A DNA stretch of 64,000 nt from Bicyclus anynana (GCF_947172395.1 NC_069094.1:15304292-15368291); one strand, 5' to 3'; shown: positions 50,738 to 61,671, numbered from the stretch's first letter. The notes: generated by a model not told the origin, from the letters alone. A program made the numbers and translations.

Positions 50738-50842
50738 ATTTATTTTTTAAAACCATTACAACCATACAAAGATTAAACTACCTTACTTACGTTCATTGTA
50801 ATTAAAAATGTCGTCCAGTAGCCGTATAATGTAAATGGTAAC
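50738..50842 (+). repeat. Minisatellite flank, copy 2
   Basis: Matches 49545-49622 from 'taaaaccattacaac' to 'gtataatgtaaatggta', with the extra 'ctaccttacttacgttcatt' in the middle. Confidence 0.85.
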
Positions 50843-51193
50843 CGCTTAGATTCGTGAAGAATAGAAAAAAACCAAACTAATCTTTGTTCATAATAAGCTT
50901 CCGCAAAGTAACGCCTATTCAATTTATTAGTATTCAAAATGTGTACACTCTTGCATTGCATAGTCGCAGGTGTAAAGTTATCCATTATTTACGACACATC
51001 ATGTTTTATGCGCCTACCCCCGCGGCGCGAGGGTACATCGAAAAACACTCAGCCGATACGTAAGGTCGTATTTTACACGCGAATTGGGACGGATCTGTTA
51101 GCGGACATGTTTGTGGCACTTATTTTTGGTTGAAATTTTGGGTTTTTCTGCTAGAAGGATCTTTTTACCTACATATTTTATTATTTTAAAGGA
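50843..51193. other. Spacer
   Basis: 'aagcttccgcaaagtaacgc' at 50897-50916 is shared with 41218-41236 ('aacttccgcaaagtaacgcc'), hinting at another dispersed element. No gene. Confidence 0.35.
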
Positions 51194-51676
51194 GATCATT
51201 CATTTTGGGCCCTTTTTGAAAGTGCCGGCCAACAAAAAAAAATGGCACTAATCGTTAGAACTAATCATTTGAATTAATAGCTAATGTGGCATAAAAGTTG
51301 TCAGGTGGATCTGAACCAAATTATACAGGTTCGATGATTCGTTATTTCCATACATTTTGACAACTTTTAAAAGTGCCCGCTAAGAAAAAAAAACTAGAAA
51401 TACAATCTTTGTGCCCTACTAACTATTGCTCCAAATGGGCAGTTCTAACGATACGTATCAGTTTTTTTTCTTGGCGGGCACTTTTGAAAATCGACAAAAT
51501 GTATGGAAATAACGAATCGTCGAACCTGTATAACTTGGTTCAGAGCCCTCCTACAACTTTTATGTCACATTAGCTATTGCTCCAAATGGCTAATTTTAAC
51601 GAGTCGTGCCATTTTTTTTTGTTGGCCGGCACTTTCAAAAAGAGCCCAGATATGTATGGAGCGTGAATGATAAATG
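51194..51676. mobile_element. Foldback element with arms of about 190 bp
   Basis: Left arm 51206-51394 and right arm 51461-51648 are inverted copies with roughly 85-90% identity by eye, joined by a 66-bp loop. Outer ends 'gggc.ctttttgaaagtgcc'. Pairing resumes beyond them ('gatcattca' at 51194 against 'tgaatgat' at 51669) across a gap. No coding capacity. A long-TIR MITE or foldback transposon; transcripts would form a long hairpin. Confidence 0.85.
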
Positions 51677-51782
51677 TTTGTAACTTTCTTTGATTTATTT
51701 AAACTGAAAGTTTTTGGCTATGATTTCTACTATTAGTAGAATAATGTATTCAATAATTTGGAAAAGTGTAATATTATTGAAC

Positions 51783-51922
51783 TATGCACGTCATAGATGC
51801 AAAAATGCACTGCCTAACCTGAGAAATCACTACGAACCTGTATCGGAGGGGGAATTTTCTATTTTATAATATGTACGTTTCGTGCCTCCCCTAATCAAAA
51901 ATCTCGTGCACGCCTCTTTATA
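51783..51922. mobile_element. Second copy of the 148-bp element type
   Basis: 'gtcatagatgcaaaaatgca' and 'ctgcctaacctgagaaatca' track the insert at 43051-43198, and both end '...tgcacgcc'. The two differ in the middle. No target duplication is evident here. Confidence 0.6.
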
Positions 51923-52277
51923 TCTTGGTAGCAGGTTCCAGGGTCCAAATTCTCAGCCGTCTAAGTATTAAGGGTATTTTTTATATTATTAAAGTTACTT
52001 CGAAACTAGATTTACATCTTACGCTTAATAAATAATATCTTGATTCAGCGTTTTCCCAGTCAAAGCCTCAGGATCTTCATTTTGAAATGTAACTTCAAAA
52101 TAGTTGATTCTATCAAAGGAATAGTTCGAGCAGGAGACGAGGCAAGGCTTCTATTAAGGAGCAATCAAGCAGCTTATTGGCAGCCGCCTGAGTCAGGACA
52201 TTGCCACTTTGCGCCGTCATGTCTATTACCTCGACACCGCGGAATATTGTTCATTATGATCGCATCAATCTTTACCA
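51923..52277. other. Spacer
   Basis: No feature recognised. Confidence 0.35.
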
Positions 52278-52330
52278 ATATTAACATTATAAAGAGGTAA
52301 AGTTTGTGGGGTAATCTCTGGATCTACTGA
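52278..52330 (+). mobile_element. HEL 5' fragment
   Basis: 'accaatattaacattataaa' then 'gaggtaaagtttgtggggta' marks a HEL start; similarity ends near 52330. Confidence 0.65.
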
Positions 52331-52458
52331 CTACCCCCGTTCCATTACAACACCAAAAACTAATTTACTTAAATATGATATCTTTATTACTGCGCCTGCA
52401 GAAACAGGCCGCGAAATCACATCTTAACTTAATTGCTATCTCTATTCATTTCTTCATT

Positions 52459-52619
52459 TTACCTGCGTAGTTCCCGTTCCCGTAAAAATACGGAGATAAA
52501 ATATAGTCTGTGACACTGACATATAACGTGGCTTTCTATTGGTAAAAGAATTTTCAAAATCGGTTCAATAAATCCAGAGATTACCTATCCATTACAATAC
52601 ACAAACTTTACCTAAAGAG
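52459..52619 (-). mobile_element. HEL repeat
   Basis: Minus strand GAGGTAAAGTTTGTG subfamily: 'cctgcgtagttcccgttccc' at the 3' side, 'acaatacacaaactttacct' near the 5' end. Faces the fragment at 52278 in opposite orientation. Confidence 0.75.
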
Positions 52620-53019
52620 TAAGGATATGGAGCTTTGACCCACCATGCCGCTCCAATGCAGGTTGTGAGCTTAAGCGATCAGATTTTACCGATAATCAGC
52701 TGATCTGACGGCTTAACGTTATCTCCAAGGCATATATAAAATCGCCAACTTCCGGCCTGAAAATTTTCACGCAGAAGTTCTGAACGAAGAAATCAATATT
52801 TCATAGCTCGGCAGTGTTTTAATATTTTCACCAAATTTTAAATTAATTCAAGAAAACCAGAGTGCACGTTACACAAAAACCGCATCGACCGCGACCTTTA
52901 AACTTGTTGAGTACTTTTCCATCAACATTGTATAAACTACCATAGAGTTACTTAGTACTAAGTTCTAGAGATGACCTATGGTTCCCAAGCTTGGTAACTA
53001 CGCTAAGCTAACTATGGGC
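52620..53019. other. Spacer
   Basis: A short RTE-type scrap on the minus strand at 52636-52670 ('ccaccatgccgctccaatgc'). Otherwise nothing. Confidence 0.35.
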
Positions 53020-53300
53020 CTCGTAAGAAGGCTCAGAGTTACACAGCGGGAGATGAAACGAGCTATGCTTGAAATATCTCTGCATGATCGAATCACAAAT
53101 GGGGAGACAAACTAAATTCAACAACATAACTCAACGAGTCGCGAAGCTAAAGTGGCAATGGATGGGTCACATAGTTCCAGGAGCCGATGGACGTGGGGTC
53201 CAAGGTGCTGGAATGGCGACCCCGTACTAGAAAACGCAGTGTTGGTCGACCCCTGATCAGGTGGACTGACGATATCAAGCGAGGCGCAGGTCGCAGAGCA
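53020..53300 (+). mobile_element. RTE-D 3' fragment
   Basis: 'cgtaagaaggctcagagtta' to 'gacgatatcaagcgaggcgc', covering the regions coding MLEISLHDRI-like, KLKWQWMGH-like and PRTRK..VGRP-like segments with frame breaks. Ends before the terminal codons and GAT tail. Confidence 0.8.
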
Positions 53301-53872
53301 GATGGCAGTACAGTACTAGTCACAGAGTAGTAATCAAGAAACTAATGTGAAGTGCGATATCGCTGCAGTTGAACAGAACGTAGTAGCTGTGAGTTGTGTC
53401 TTCTCTAGTATGTAGTAAATTAATGAAACCACATAACTTCAACAGAATACATAACTACACCAATGTGAAAAGTATCATATAAGTAAAACCAGTGTTTCAG
53501 ATAATATATGCCACCTGATGATGTAAGTTTACTTGGCAAAGATAATATATGTAAGCCTTCCTCATGATTTACTTTATCTATAGGTGACAACCGCATTAAA
53601 ATCCGCTCGATAGTTTTTAGTTTATTTCGAAGACAGACAGACTCGGTGGACGTTTTTCTTTCGTTCGTTAATGTGAACAGAATTGAATACACAATTATAA
53701 ATAAAAATGGATATAATGATTTTTCAACTAAATAGCTGTGATGTAAAAAGAACTAGCAATTTACCTTTTTGAAAAAGTTAATCTGGTATATATGTAATTC
53801 ACCCTTTAGGGTTTACTCGTAAGTCGTATCACTTCTACGTTACTGTTTAACGTTATTAATTTAAACGGCGAT
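53301..53872. other. Spacer
   Basis: No gene. A phrase near 53590 ('aaaatccgctcgatagtttt') resembles an internal block of HEL relatives. Confidence 0.3.
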
Positions 53873-54030
53873 GTCATTATCGTTATCAACCCATATTCGT
53901 CTCACTGCTGAGCTCGAGCCTCCCCTCAGAATGAGAGGGGTTAGACCAATAGTCCACCACGCTGGCCCAATACGGATTGTCAGACTTCAGACACGCAGAG
54001 AATCAAGAAAATTCTCTGGTTTGTAGGTTA
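53873..54030 (-). repeat. SINE-T 3' half
   Basis: 'gttatcaacccatattcgtc' to 'attctctggtttgtaggtta'; head absent. Confidence 0.88.
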
Positions 54031-54390
54031 TAAATTTTAACTGAAATCGCAATCAAGCGGTAGCTTGTTGTTTTAAAAAAATGTTTGCGCAATAAACCTC
54101 GATCGACTTTCAAACAACTGAGTACAACTTTGGCGAGCAACTTACTTACTTCTTCTTTTAAATCTCCCTGAGAAATACTTAATAGCCTTACGCTGCGTAG
54201 ATAGGACGAAGTTTTTTCTTTCTTGTAACTTAACATGGATTTTCTATTTTCAGAAGATGGTGTAGATTTGATTGTAGTGTACAGACCGTTTGTATGTAAA
54301 ACCATTTTCATCTATTGTATTATGTAATATATGATTAATTAAATATTCATAATCCAATTATAATAATTACTTTATTCTTTATTCTCTACC
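54031..54390. other. Spacer
   Basis: A 102-codon minus-strand frame (54003-54311) overlaps the SINE-T end and has no recognised motif. Confidence 0.3.
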
Positions 54391-54600
54391 TTAAGAAGCT
54401 TTCACTTAAATGTTGGATCGAGAGTCGGACACAGAAGGCAGTGATTCTTGAGACGGCGCGTATTGTGAGGAGGTTCCTCACTCTGGAGCCCTGACCACCG
54501 GTTGCTTGGGCACTCAAATGTCCCGCAGCGAGAGGGTTGATTTTTTTTTTTAATTTTTAATAGTGTTTTATATTTTACTTTTATATCAACATTGTTAAAA
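54391..54600 (+). mobile_element. R1-like retrotransposon 3' end
   Basis: Second copy of the family at 10362. The frame ESRTQKAVILETARIVRRFL then TLEP and stop is intact for its last 30 codons. The T-rich UTR after the stop is shared as well. Confidence 0.62.
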
Positions 54601-54652
54601 AATAAGAAAGGACTTATAAATAAATAAGAGATAAACTTTATTCTTATACCTC

Positions 54653-54795
54653 ATCATCATCATCATTATCAGCCGATAGACGTCCACTGCTGGACATAGG
54701 CCTCTTGCATTGACCTCCAAGCACACCGCTCTCGACCCGCTTGATGTCCTCGGTCCACCTAGTTGGGGGTTGACCAACACTGCGCTTTCTTTTTA
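54653..54795 (-). mobile_element. RTE-D 3' fragment
   Basis: CAT repeats and 'cagccgatagacgtccactg'; the minus strand reads PPTRWTEDIKRV. Internal deletion after 'gaccgagga' region; ends at 'cactgcgctttct'. Confidence 0.8.
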
Positions 54796-54862
54796 TCTTC
54801 AGGCACTGAGGAATTTTGGTTGAAAATATGTCGCGGAGGTTCCCTTCATCCTTATAGATTTT

Positions 54863-55064
54863 TATCATCATTATCAACCCACATTCGGCTCACTGCTGAG
54901 CTCGAGTTTCCTCTCAGAATGAGAGGGGTTAGGCCAATAGTCCACCACGGATGCGGATTGGTAGACTTCACAAACGCAGAGAATTAAGAAAATTCTCTGG
55001 TATGCAGGTTTCCTCACGATGTTTTTCCTTCACCTTTTGAAACACGTGATATTTAATTTCTTTT
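54863..55064 (-). repeat. SINE-T lacking head
   Basis: 'tatcatcattatcaaccc' to 'aaacacgtgatatttaattt'. A 13-bp loss removes 'ctggcccaa' from the conserved middle block. Confidence 0.9.
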
Positions 55065-55328
55065 ACCTACATTAAACCATAGATTCTTATATCTTAAACT
55101 AAAACACTTCAGAACATGAACTTTTTCCATTTATTCAACAATAACAAATGATTTAATCTGCAGAGTATTAATCTAGGTAAACTGAAGAATGACGTCGGGG
55201 ACATTCTGATATAACAAGAATGTGTCCCGAGCACAGAATACATACCCGACGATGTTTTGGGTACCTCAAACGGACACGCCCAAGACAATAGCATCCTCAC
55301 GAGCCCGACAAAAATCTCTGAGTATTAT
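55065..55328. other. Spacer
   Basis: No feature recognised. Confidence 0.35.
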
Positions 55329-55401
55329 AATGCTTTATTTTATCCCCATGTTAGCACAGGAACAGGAACTACGTCGAAATTGCAAGGCGTCCGCTAGTAA
55401 C
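55329..55401 (+). mobile_element. HEL 3' fragment
   Basis: 'ttattttatccccatgttag' to 'gcaaggcgtccgctagt'; the 5' half is missing. Confidence 0.65.
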
Positions 55402-55509
55402 TAATATTATACCAGCTAACTCGGACTCGTCACCGAAACGTCGTGAATTCACTGTACTATTGTCGTACTCACACTTAGCAAACTATTTCCGACTAAATGG
55501 AAAGAATTT

Positions 55510-55706
55510 TTGAAAGTTTGTATGGATGTTTGATACTCTTTTACGCCGCAATTATACTGAACTGATTTGGCTGAAATTTAAAACGGAGATAGATAATAAC
55601 CTGGATTAACACATAGGCTACTTTTATGCCGAAAAAATCCATGGTTTTTGCGAGATTTGCGAAAAACGGAATTCAACGCGGACGAAGTCGCTGGCACCCG
55701 CTAGTA
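55510..55706 (+). mobile_element. HEL repeat
   Basis: 'gaaagtttgtatggatgttt' through 'actgatttggctgaaattta' to 'gctggcacccgctagt'. Complete 3' end. Confidence 0.82.
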
Positions 55707-56318
55707 AAGGCCATATTTAAAAGATGTGGCAAATATTCTTTTAGAAAGACATGTATTCTCACAGTAATGATTCGTCGGATCTTAGGCTCAGCGTGACAAT
55801 TGACAAAGGAGCCGAACAAGAGGAAACTTATTTGCCGACTCATTTCGGTCTCATAACGATGAGGATCTTTCACATTAACGCACAGAAAAGTAAGTTTAAA
55901 AGATCTATTCAATCGAAGTGTTGTAAAAATATACCTACATGTATATTTTTTCGAATATATTAGTCATGTCCACTTTGATGTAGTCCCTACTTAATATCGA
56001 ACTACCTGCAACTGGTTTTCATTTCTTGAGATCATGATTCTCGGGTCTGACAAATACAGAGATTTTCTTTTTTATAAAAATACTTAGATAAAGCCTGAAG
56101 TTGGTAAGTCGGTGGTGCTACACCAGCGTGCTTTCATTTATTATTTGCAATTGTATAGTTACATTAGCTGGTATACAATAAATGTTGAAGTAGGTACATT
56201 ATACAATTCGCCATAAACTGGCATGCAAATTTCTTAAAACACTATCTAAAAAAAATCAAATGACCACATCCATGCCAACTCTCATCATAGTAGAATGGTG
56301 AGTCTAAATTCCAATTTT
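55707..56318. other. Spacer
   Basis: No recognised gene or repeat. Confidence 0.35.
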
Positions 56319-56482
56319 TTTTTCTTTAAAGATAAGATGTCTCTTTTCCTTTAAAGATGGCCTGGACCTGTTTTCCTTTAAAGATCAGATGTCTCTTTTC
56401 TATTGAAGATGGCCTGGGCCTCTTTTCCTTTAACGATGTCTCTATTCCGATAAAGATGGCCTGGGCCTGTGTCCATTAACAT
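56319..56482 (+). repeat. Tandem repeat, about 50-bp unit
   Basis: Three imperfect units built from 'gatgtctcttttcc', 'tttaaagatggcctgg' and 'gcctgttttcc' (start points near 56336, 56388 and 56436). Non-coding. Confidence 0.8.
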
Positions 56483-56796
56483 TTAGAGATCCTCATAAAT
56501 TAGGACGGTAAACTGTAATAACGAAGATGCGGTCTAGAATACATAACTACGAGTACTTTATAACTGAATATGGTATGTCAAGTAATTGCTAGTTTGTGGC
56601 TTTGTTTCGTAGCACTGAAATTAAATTCCAACGTATATTGGTATGATTAAAGATAGATAATATAACAAACAACGTTTGGCTAAGTCCATAAGTCAAGTAA
56701 TTCGTTATATGCTTAAGAAGTCCCAGATTCGCGGCCCGTCATCCTGTATGGTGATATATTTCCCTATTTTAGAGAAAAAAATGTTTTTTAACTGAC
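56483..56796. other. Spacer
   Basis: Nothing recognised. Confidence 0.35.
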
Positions 56797-56998
56797 TAGC
56801 AGAGCGGTTTCTCCCGCGTGGTTCCCGTTTCCGTACGAACTATGAATATGGGGATAATATATAGCCTTTAGCCTTCCTCGGTAAATAGCCTATCTAACAC
56901 TGAAAGATTTTTTAAAATCGGACCAGTAGTTCCTGAGATTAGCGGATTCAAGCAAGCAAGCAAACAAACAAACTTTAGCTTTATAATATTAGTATAGA
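56797..56998 (-). mobile_element. HEL repeat
   Basis: Complete minus-strand copy, from the complement of 'taatattagtatagattta' (5') to 'ctagcagagcggtttctccc' (3'). Contains a CAAG microsatellite variant at 56949-56964. Confidence 0.85.
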
Positions 56999-57253
56999 TT
57001 TAGATGTTCCTTTTAATTGCAAATATTATTTGACATACAATAAGACGTATTAAAGTACTCGTACCTATCTACTAAACTCTACGCTTATAACAATTTGTGT
57101 GACAATTCGAGCTTATCTGTAGACAATAGGTTACTGCCATAGAAATTTAAATACCAAGGCAATAGAATTGGCGGAATATTCAATAAATTCTTTTTATAAA
57201 ACGGCAAACTTTTAGGCCCAAAGATGCATCCAACCACATAAAGAAAGAGACAA

Positions 57254-57633
57254 TATCATCATCATCATCATCATTATCAGCCGATGGACGTCCACCGCTG
57301 GACATTAGTCTCTTGCATGAATTTTCTAACACAACGGTATCGAGCCGCCAGCATCCAGCGGCTCCCTGCAACTCGCTTGATGTCCTCGGTCCACCTAGTA
57401 AGGCGTTGACCAACACTGCGCTTTCCGGTGCGAGGTTGCTATTCCAGTACCTTGGGATCCCAACGTCCATCGGCTTTTCTAACTATATGGCCCGCCCATT
57501 GCCACTTCGCTATGTCAGTGCCTTTGGTTCGTCTGCTTATCTCCTCATTTCTGATTCGATCACGCAGAGAAACTCCAAGCATAACTCTCTCCATCGCCGG
57601 CTGAGTAATTTTGAGCCGTCTAATAAGGTTCAT
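57254..57633 (-). mobile_element. RTE-D 3' fragment, longest reading frame of the family here
   Basis: (CAT)n at 57255-57277 is the tail. On the minus strand RRLKITQPAMERVMLGVSLR and DRIRNEEISRRTKGTDIAKW are readable, then WQWAGHIVRKADGRWDPKVL; the remainder including TRWTEDIKRVAG is in another frame. About 380 bp, 5'-truncated. Confidence 0.85.
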
Positions 57634-57910
57634 AGTTAGAGACCATATATATTATTGACCAATGTGAAATGTGAAAAAAGTGACCTTATCGTTGCGATGG
57701 CACGAAAGAGAGAGCTAAATCATCGATCGTCCGCTATTGGTCGATAATGTCTTTTTGTATTTACAAAATATGTCGTGGCGCGAATCTTAGGCCTACGGAT
57801 ATTAACGAACATAGTGTTAAGTAAATTTTGAGGGAATGCAATGGATGCTCTCTTTTATCTGTTTATAAATACCTCTCTGTCGACGTGTACGTGTATGTGC
57901 ATTTTATGTC
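57634..57910. other. Spacer
   Basis: No feature recognised. Confidence 0.35.
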
Positions 57911-58097
57911 GTACTAGCGGACGCCGGCGACTTCGTCCGCCTGGAATTCAGTTTTTCACAAATACCGCGGGAACCATGAATTTATCCGCGATGAAAATTG
58001 GCTATTTCATAATAAAATCTATTTCTTTTCCAAATATCAGCCAAATCGCTTCAGTAGTAGTGTAGCGGCGTTAAACAGTAACAAACATCCAACTTTT
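57911..58097 (-). mobile_element. HEL repeat
   Basis: 'tactagcggacgccggcgac' is the 3' end on the minus strand. The body 'ccaaatcgcttcagtagtag' fits the GCCGCTACTACTG subfamily; it ends at 'taacaaacatccaac' before the 5' TCTATACTA block. Confidence 0.8.
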
Positions 58098-58433
58098 AAT
58101 GTCAGTAGGATGTACCCGCCATTGGGCGACATAAAGACATAAAATAACGTAAACGCATACTATATATGCTGCGCGGCAACAACTGCAAGCGAATACGCCA
58201 TTTCTATCACTCTTGAGATATCTAAGTCTATTGCAGACTGCATAGATTACTGTAGCACAGAGGCGACTTAATTATCTGGGACGTGTTGTTGAGAAATTCA
58301 TCACATAATTAAGGCTGCACATATTACTGTATCACTCACTGATTGCCTTCTCAGAAGACCCTAGTCTCTGATCCACGTCAAATTAAATAAAGAAAATTAA
58401 GCAAATCCTCGTTACAAAGATCCGTTTTCTAGT
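58098..58433. other. Spacer
   Basis: Nothing recognised. Confidence 0.35.
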
Positions 58434-58663
58434 TTGGCTGGTGGGAGGCTTCGGCTGTAGCTAGTTACCAGCCTACCAGCCAAGACGTACCGCCAAGCGA
58501 TTTAGCGTTCCGGTACGATGCCGCGTAGAAATCGAAAGGAGTATGGATTTTCATCCACCTCCTAACAAGTTAGCCCGCTTCCATCTTAGCTTGCATCATC
58601 AGCTACCATCAGGTTTAATTGTAATCAAGGGCTAACTTGTAAAGAATAAAAAAAAAAAAAAAA
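58434..58663 (+). repeat. SINE-M, tandem copy 1
   Basis: Headless SINE-M with private changes: 'accagcctaccagccaagac' for the usual 'accaccctaccggcaaagac', and 'ggagtatggattttcatcca'. A-rich tail at 58646-58663. Confidence 0.9.
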
Positions 58664-58667
58664 TTCA

Positions 58668-58879
58668 GATGTGGCTAATTACCAGCCTACCAGCCAAGAC
58701 GTACCACCAAGCGATCTAGAGTTCCGGTACGATGCCGTGTAGAAACCGAAAGGAGTATGGATTTTCATCCACCTCCTAACAAGTTAGCCCGCTTCCATCA
58801 TAGCTTGCATCATCACTTACAATCAGGTGAGAGAGAGTCAAGGGCTAACTTGTAAAGAATTCAAAAACAAAAAAAAAAA
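58668..58879 (+). repeat. SINE-M, tandem copy 2
   Basis: Carries the same private changes as the preceding copy and also 'tagcttgcatcatca', so the pair arose by local duplication rather than by two insertions. Tail 'caaaaacaaaaaaaaaaat'. Confidence 0.9.
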
Positions 58880-58960
58880 TTTTGATTAAAAACAATGGCA
58901 ACTAAATTAAGCATCACAATTAAGCCACACACCGCTGTCCTAGTCCCATACATTCTTTGT

Positions 58961-59580
58961 CTCGTGAAATATGATTAGTGAAACCTAGGCACTAGATTAA
59001 GGAAAGCCTTGTAACAGACAATTTGGTGGCCCCGGCTTATCCACGGACAAAGAGGAACGCTAGGAGGGTAATTGTAATTTAGTTGTGCTCTTTGACCGGC
59101 GCTACACACGACCGCACCGTGTGGAGCGCTTTGAGTGCGGACTGTAGGCTAAATAATTGTGGCTTGTGTTTGCTCTGCACCTATTTATTACTCTGTGCTG
59201 CTCCTGTTATTATGCTATGTTTGCTGGATAGTTTATATCTAGAAACTGTGTAGTTTTGTATTTAGGCAGCGTAGCCAAGTATGGAGAATGTAATTTTAGT
59301 AAATTTCAGAAGCGCTTTTGTAACAAATCTAATTAAACTACAAATAAGAGTAATACAATTCACAGACATGTGTATAATCTTCATTTTTGTCCGAAATATT
59401 TTTATCAAGAAACTACGCATTTTGTTAAAAATCTAAGATAATTTTTTGCGAACTTTGATTTTGCATAATCTTTCACACTTTTATTAAAATGTTCTTAATG
59501 CTTATGTAAATTTTCAGCTTCTTGGTAATTTATGCAAGGGTAAATAGATATTATCTATTTTGACCATAGGTACCTATACT
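58961..59580 (+). repeat. 620-bp tandem unit, copy 1
   Basis: Starts 'gtgaaatatgattagtgaaa' and 'cctaggcact'. A GC-richer core (about 59030-59160: 'ctttgaccggcgctacacac', 'gaccgcaccgtgtggagcgc') is followed by 'tttgctctgcacctatttat' and an AT-rich 3' half. The core holds an 11-bp stem (cgctacacacg / cgtgtggagcg, one mismatch). No ORF persists across copies, and no SINE box or transposon end is visible. Confidence 0.85.
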
Positions 59581-60200
59581 ACTAGTGAAATATGATTAAT
59601 GAAACCTAGGCACTAAAGTTTAAGGAAAGTCTCGTAACAGACAATTTGCTATACTCGCTTATCCACGGACAAAGAGGAACGCTAGAAGGGTAATTTAGTT
59701 GTGCTCTTTGACCGGCGCTACACACGACCGCACCGTGTGGAGCGCTTTGAGTGCGGACTGCAGGCTAAATAATTGTGGCTTGTGTTTGCTCTGCACCTAT
59801 TTATTACTCTGTGCTGCTCCTGTTATTATGCTACGTTGGCTGGATACTTTATATCTAGAAACTGTGTAGTTTTGTATTTAGGTCGCGTAGCCAAGTATGG
59901 AGAATGTAATTTTAGTAAATTTCAGAAGCGCTTTTATAACAAATCTAGTTAAACTTACAAATAAGAGTAAGTATAATTCGCAGATATGTGTATAATATAC
60001 GTGCCCGAACTATTTTTTATCATTAAACTATACATTTCGTTAAAAAATCAAAAATACGAGTATAGCTATTTTTTGCGAACTTTGGTTTTCCATAATTATT
60101 TACACTTTTATTACAATGTAGTAAAAAAGCTGAAAATTGAGATAAACTTTAAACGTTTATGTAAATTTTCTGCTTCTTGGTAATTCATGTAAGGGTTACT
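59581..60200 (+). repeat. 620-bp tandem unit, copy 2
   Basis: About 96% identical to copy 1 by eye through the core (59650-59940) and more diverged in the AT-rich half. The core stem is unchanged. Confidence 0.85.
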
Positions 60201-60505
60201 ACTAGTGAAATATGGTTAGTTAAACCTAGGCACTAAAGATTAAGGAAAGCCTCGTAACAGACAATTTGCTGGACTCGGCTTATCCAGAGACAAAGAGGAA
60301 CTCTAGAAGTGTTCTTTAGTTGTACTTTTTGACCGGCACTACACACGACCGCGCCGTTTAGAGCGCTTTGAGTGCGGGCTGCAGGTTAAATAATTCTCTT
60401 CTGGCTCTGCATCTATTTATTATTCTGTGCTCCTCCTGTTATTTTGCTACGTTGGCTGGATACTTCAAACCTAGAAATTATGCACCATGTTTTGCGTCTT
60501 CGCTT
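60201..60505 (+). repeat. 620-bp tandem unit, copy 3 (partial)
   Basis: Same start ('actagtgaaatatggttagt') and core order, but clearly more diverged ('cgaccgcgccgtttagagcg', stem broken) and cut off after 'ggctggatacttcaaaccta'. It is the oldest or least constrained of the three. Confidence 0.8.
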
Positions 60506-60949
60506 CATATTGTTTTCATAATTACATGCCACAAAGTAACATGTTATTTCATACATTTAGTATTGTAAATGAGTAAATTATTTTGATATTTTCATGAACA
60601 CGTTACGTGGCAAATTCTGACTAATTAGTGTCTGCGGGATAGTCAAATTCGTGTTGAATGTGTGTATAATAAATTTAGGAAATTTACAATAATAAAAATA
60701 ATAATCATAATCAGTATCAGAAATGGGATCATACGCAATATTAAACAGACATCGCCCACCAAAAATCTTATTAATATCATGTCTGATAAACTCATCCTTT
60801 TGTCACTATCCACACGACCAATCCTTGCCATCATCACCATGCATTGCATGTGAATATTCATGAATTTATTTCTTGTAATGTTTAAATTTTAATGCAATTT
60901 ACAATTATCATGTTAACGTTATTAAAAGTATTTATAAAGTATTTATAAT
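60506..60949. other. Spacer
   Basis: AT-rich with ATA/AAT runs at 60690-60715; no gene. Confidence 0.35.
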
Positions 60950-61191
60950 TTCTTCAGCTTTCGCCGCGTGGTATGTTCGTTATAGAAACAAAAACTACTC
61001 GACGGATTTTAACAAAACTTGGTACAATTATTCTTCATACTCCTGGGCAGGTTATAATGTACTCCATTTTTTAAGCTTCCATCGCCGTCTCGTGGTAGGC
61101 TACGGGTAGAGTAAGGGTAGGGTAGGGTTAGGGTAGGGGTAAGGATAAAAGTAGGGCTTCCCGCCCATGAAGTCGCGGGCATCCGCTAGTA
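60950..61191 (+). mobile_element. HEL repeat, ACTACTCGACGG subfamily with G-rich block
   Basis: 'aaactactcgacggatttta' and 'ctcctgggcaggttataatg', then a G-rich block at 61096-61155, then 'cgcgggcatccgctagt'. This copy links the plain form at 34786 with the G-rich form at 6185. Confidence 0.75.
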
Positions 61192-61370
61192 TACACTATA
61201 CCCAAAAAATGATATTTCTCTTGGAATCTATTCGCTATCCCCGAGAGCGGTACACCATAAGTTTGAAATTCGAAAAGCATCCCCCTGACGAGACGGACGA
61301 GGGCCCTCGACCGGCGAGCCGTAAACATTATGCGATCTGCATACGAGATCTACGAGATTTATTAGTTATA

Positions 61371-61497
61371 CTTAATATTATTAAGCTGAAGTTTCTGTTT
61401 GTTTATGTATTTGGTTTACAATCTCAGGAACCACTGGATCGATTTTTTTATTGCATATACAATTTATAGAGGCCATAGGCTATATAACATCCCGGTA
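61371..61497 (+). mobile_element. HEL fragment
   Basis: 'cttaatattattaagctgaa' and 'ccataggctatataacatcc' are 5' and central blocks of the 32672 subfamily; the 3' end is lost. Confidence 0.55.
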
Positions 61498-61671
61498 ACA
61501 ACAACATCAGGAGCATCAGTGAAAATTTTGACAAAAAATATTTATTTTTCGTTGTGCGCGCTGTGTAAACAGTTAAAGTTACGTCAAAATCATTTAAGAC
61601 GGAATTGTTCCTCTATTTAAGTTCTATAAGTCTGTTAGGGTGGACTCAGTACAACTTTGTTTATGGTAATC

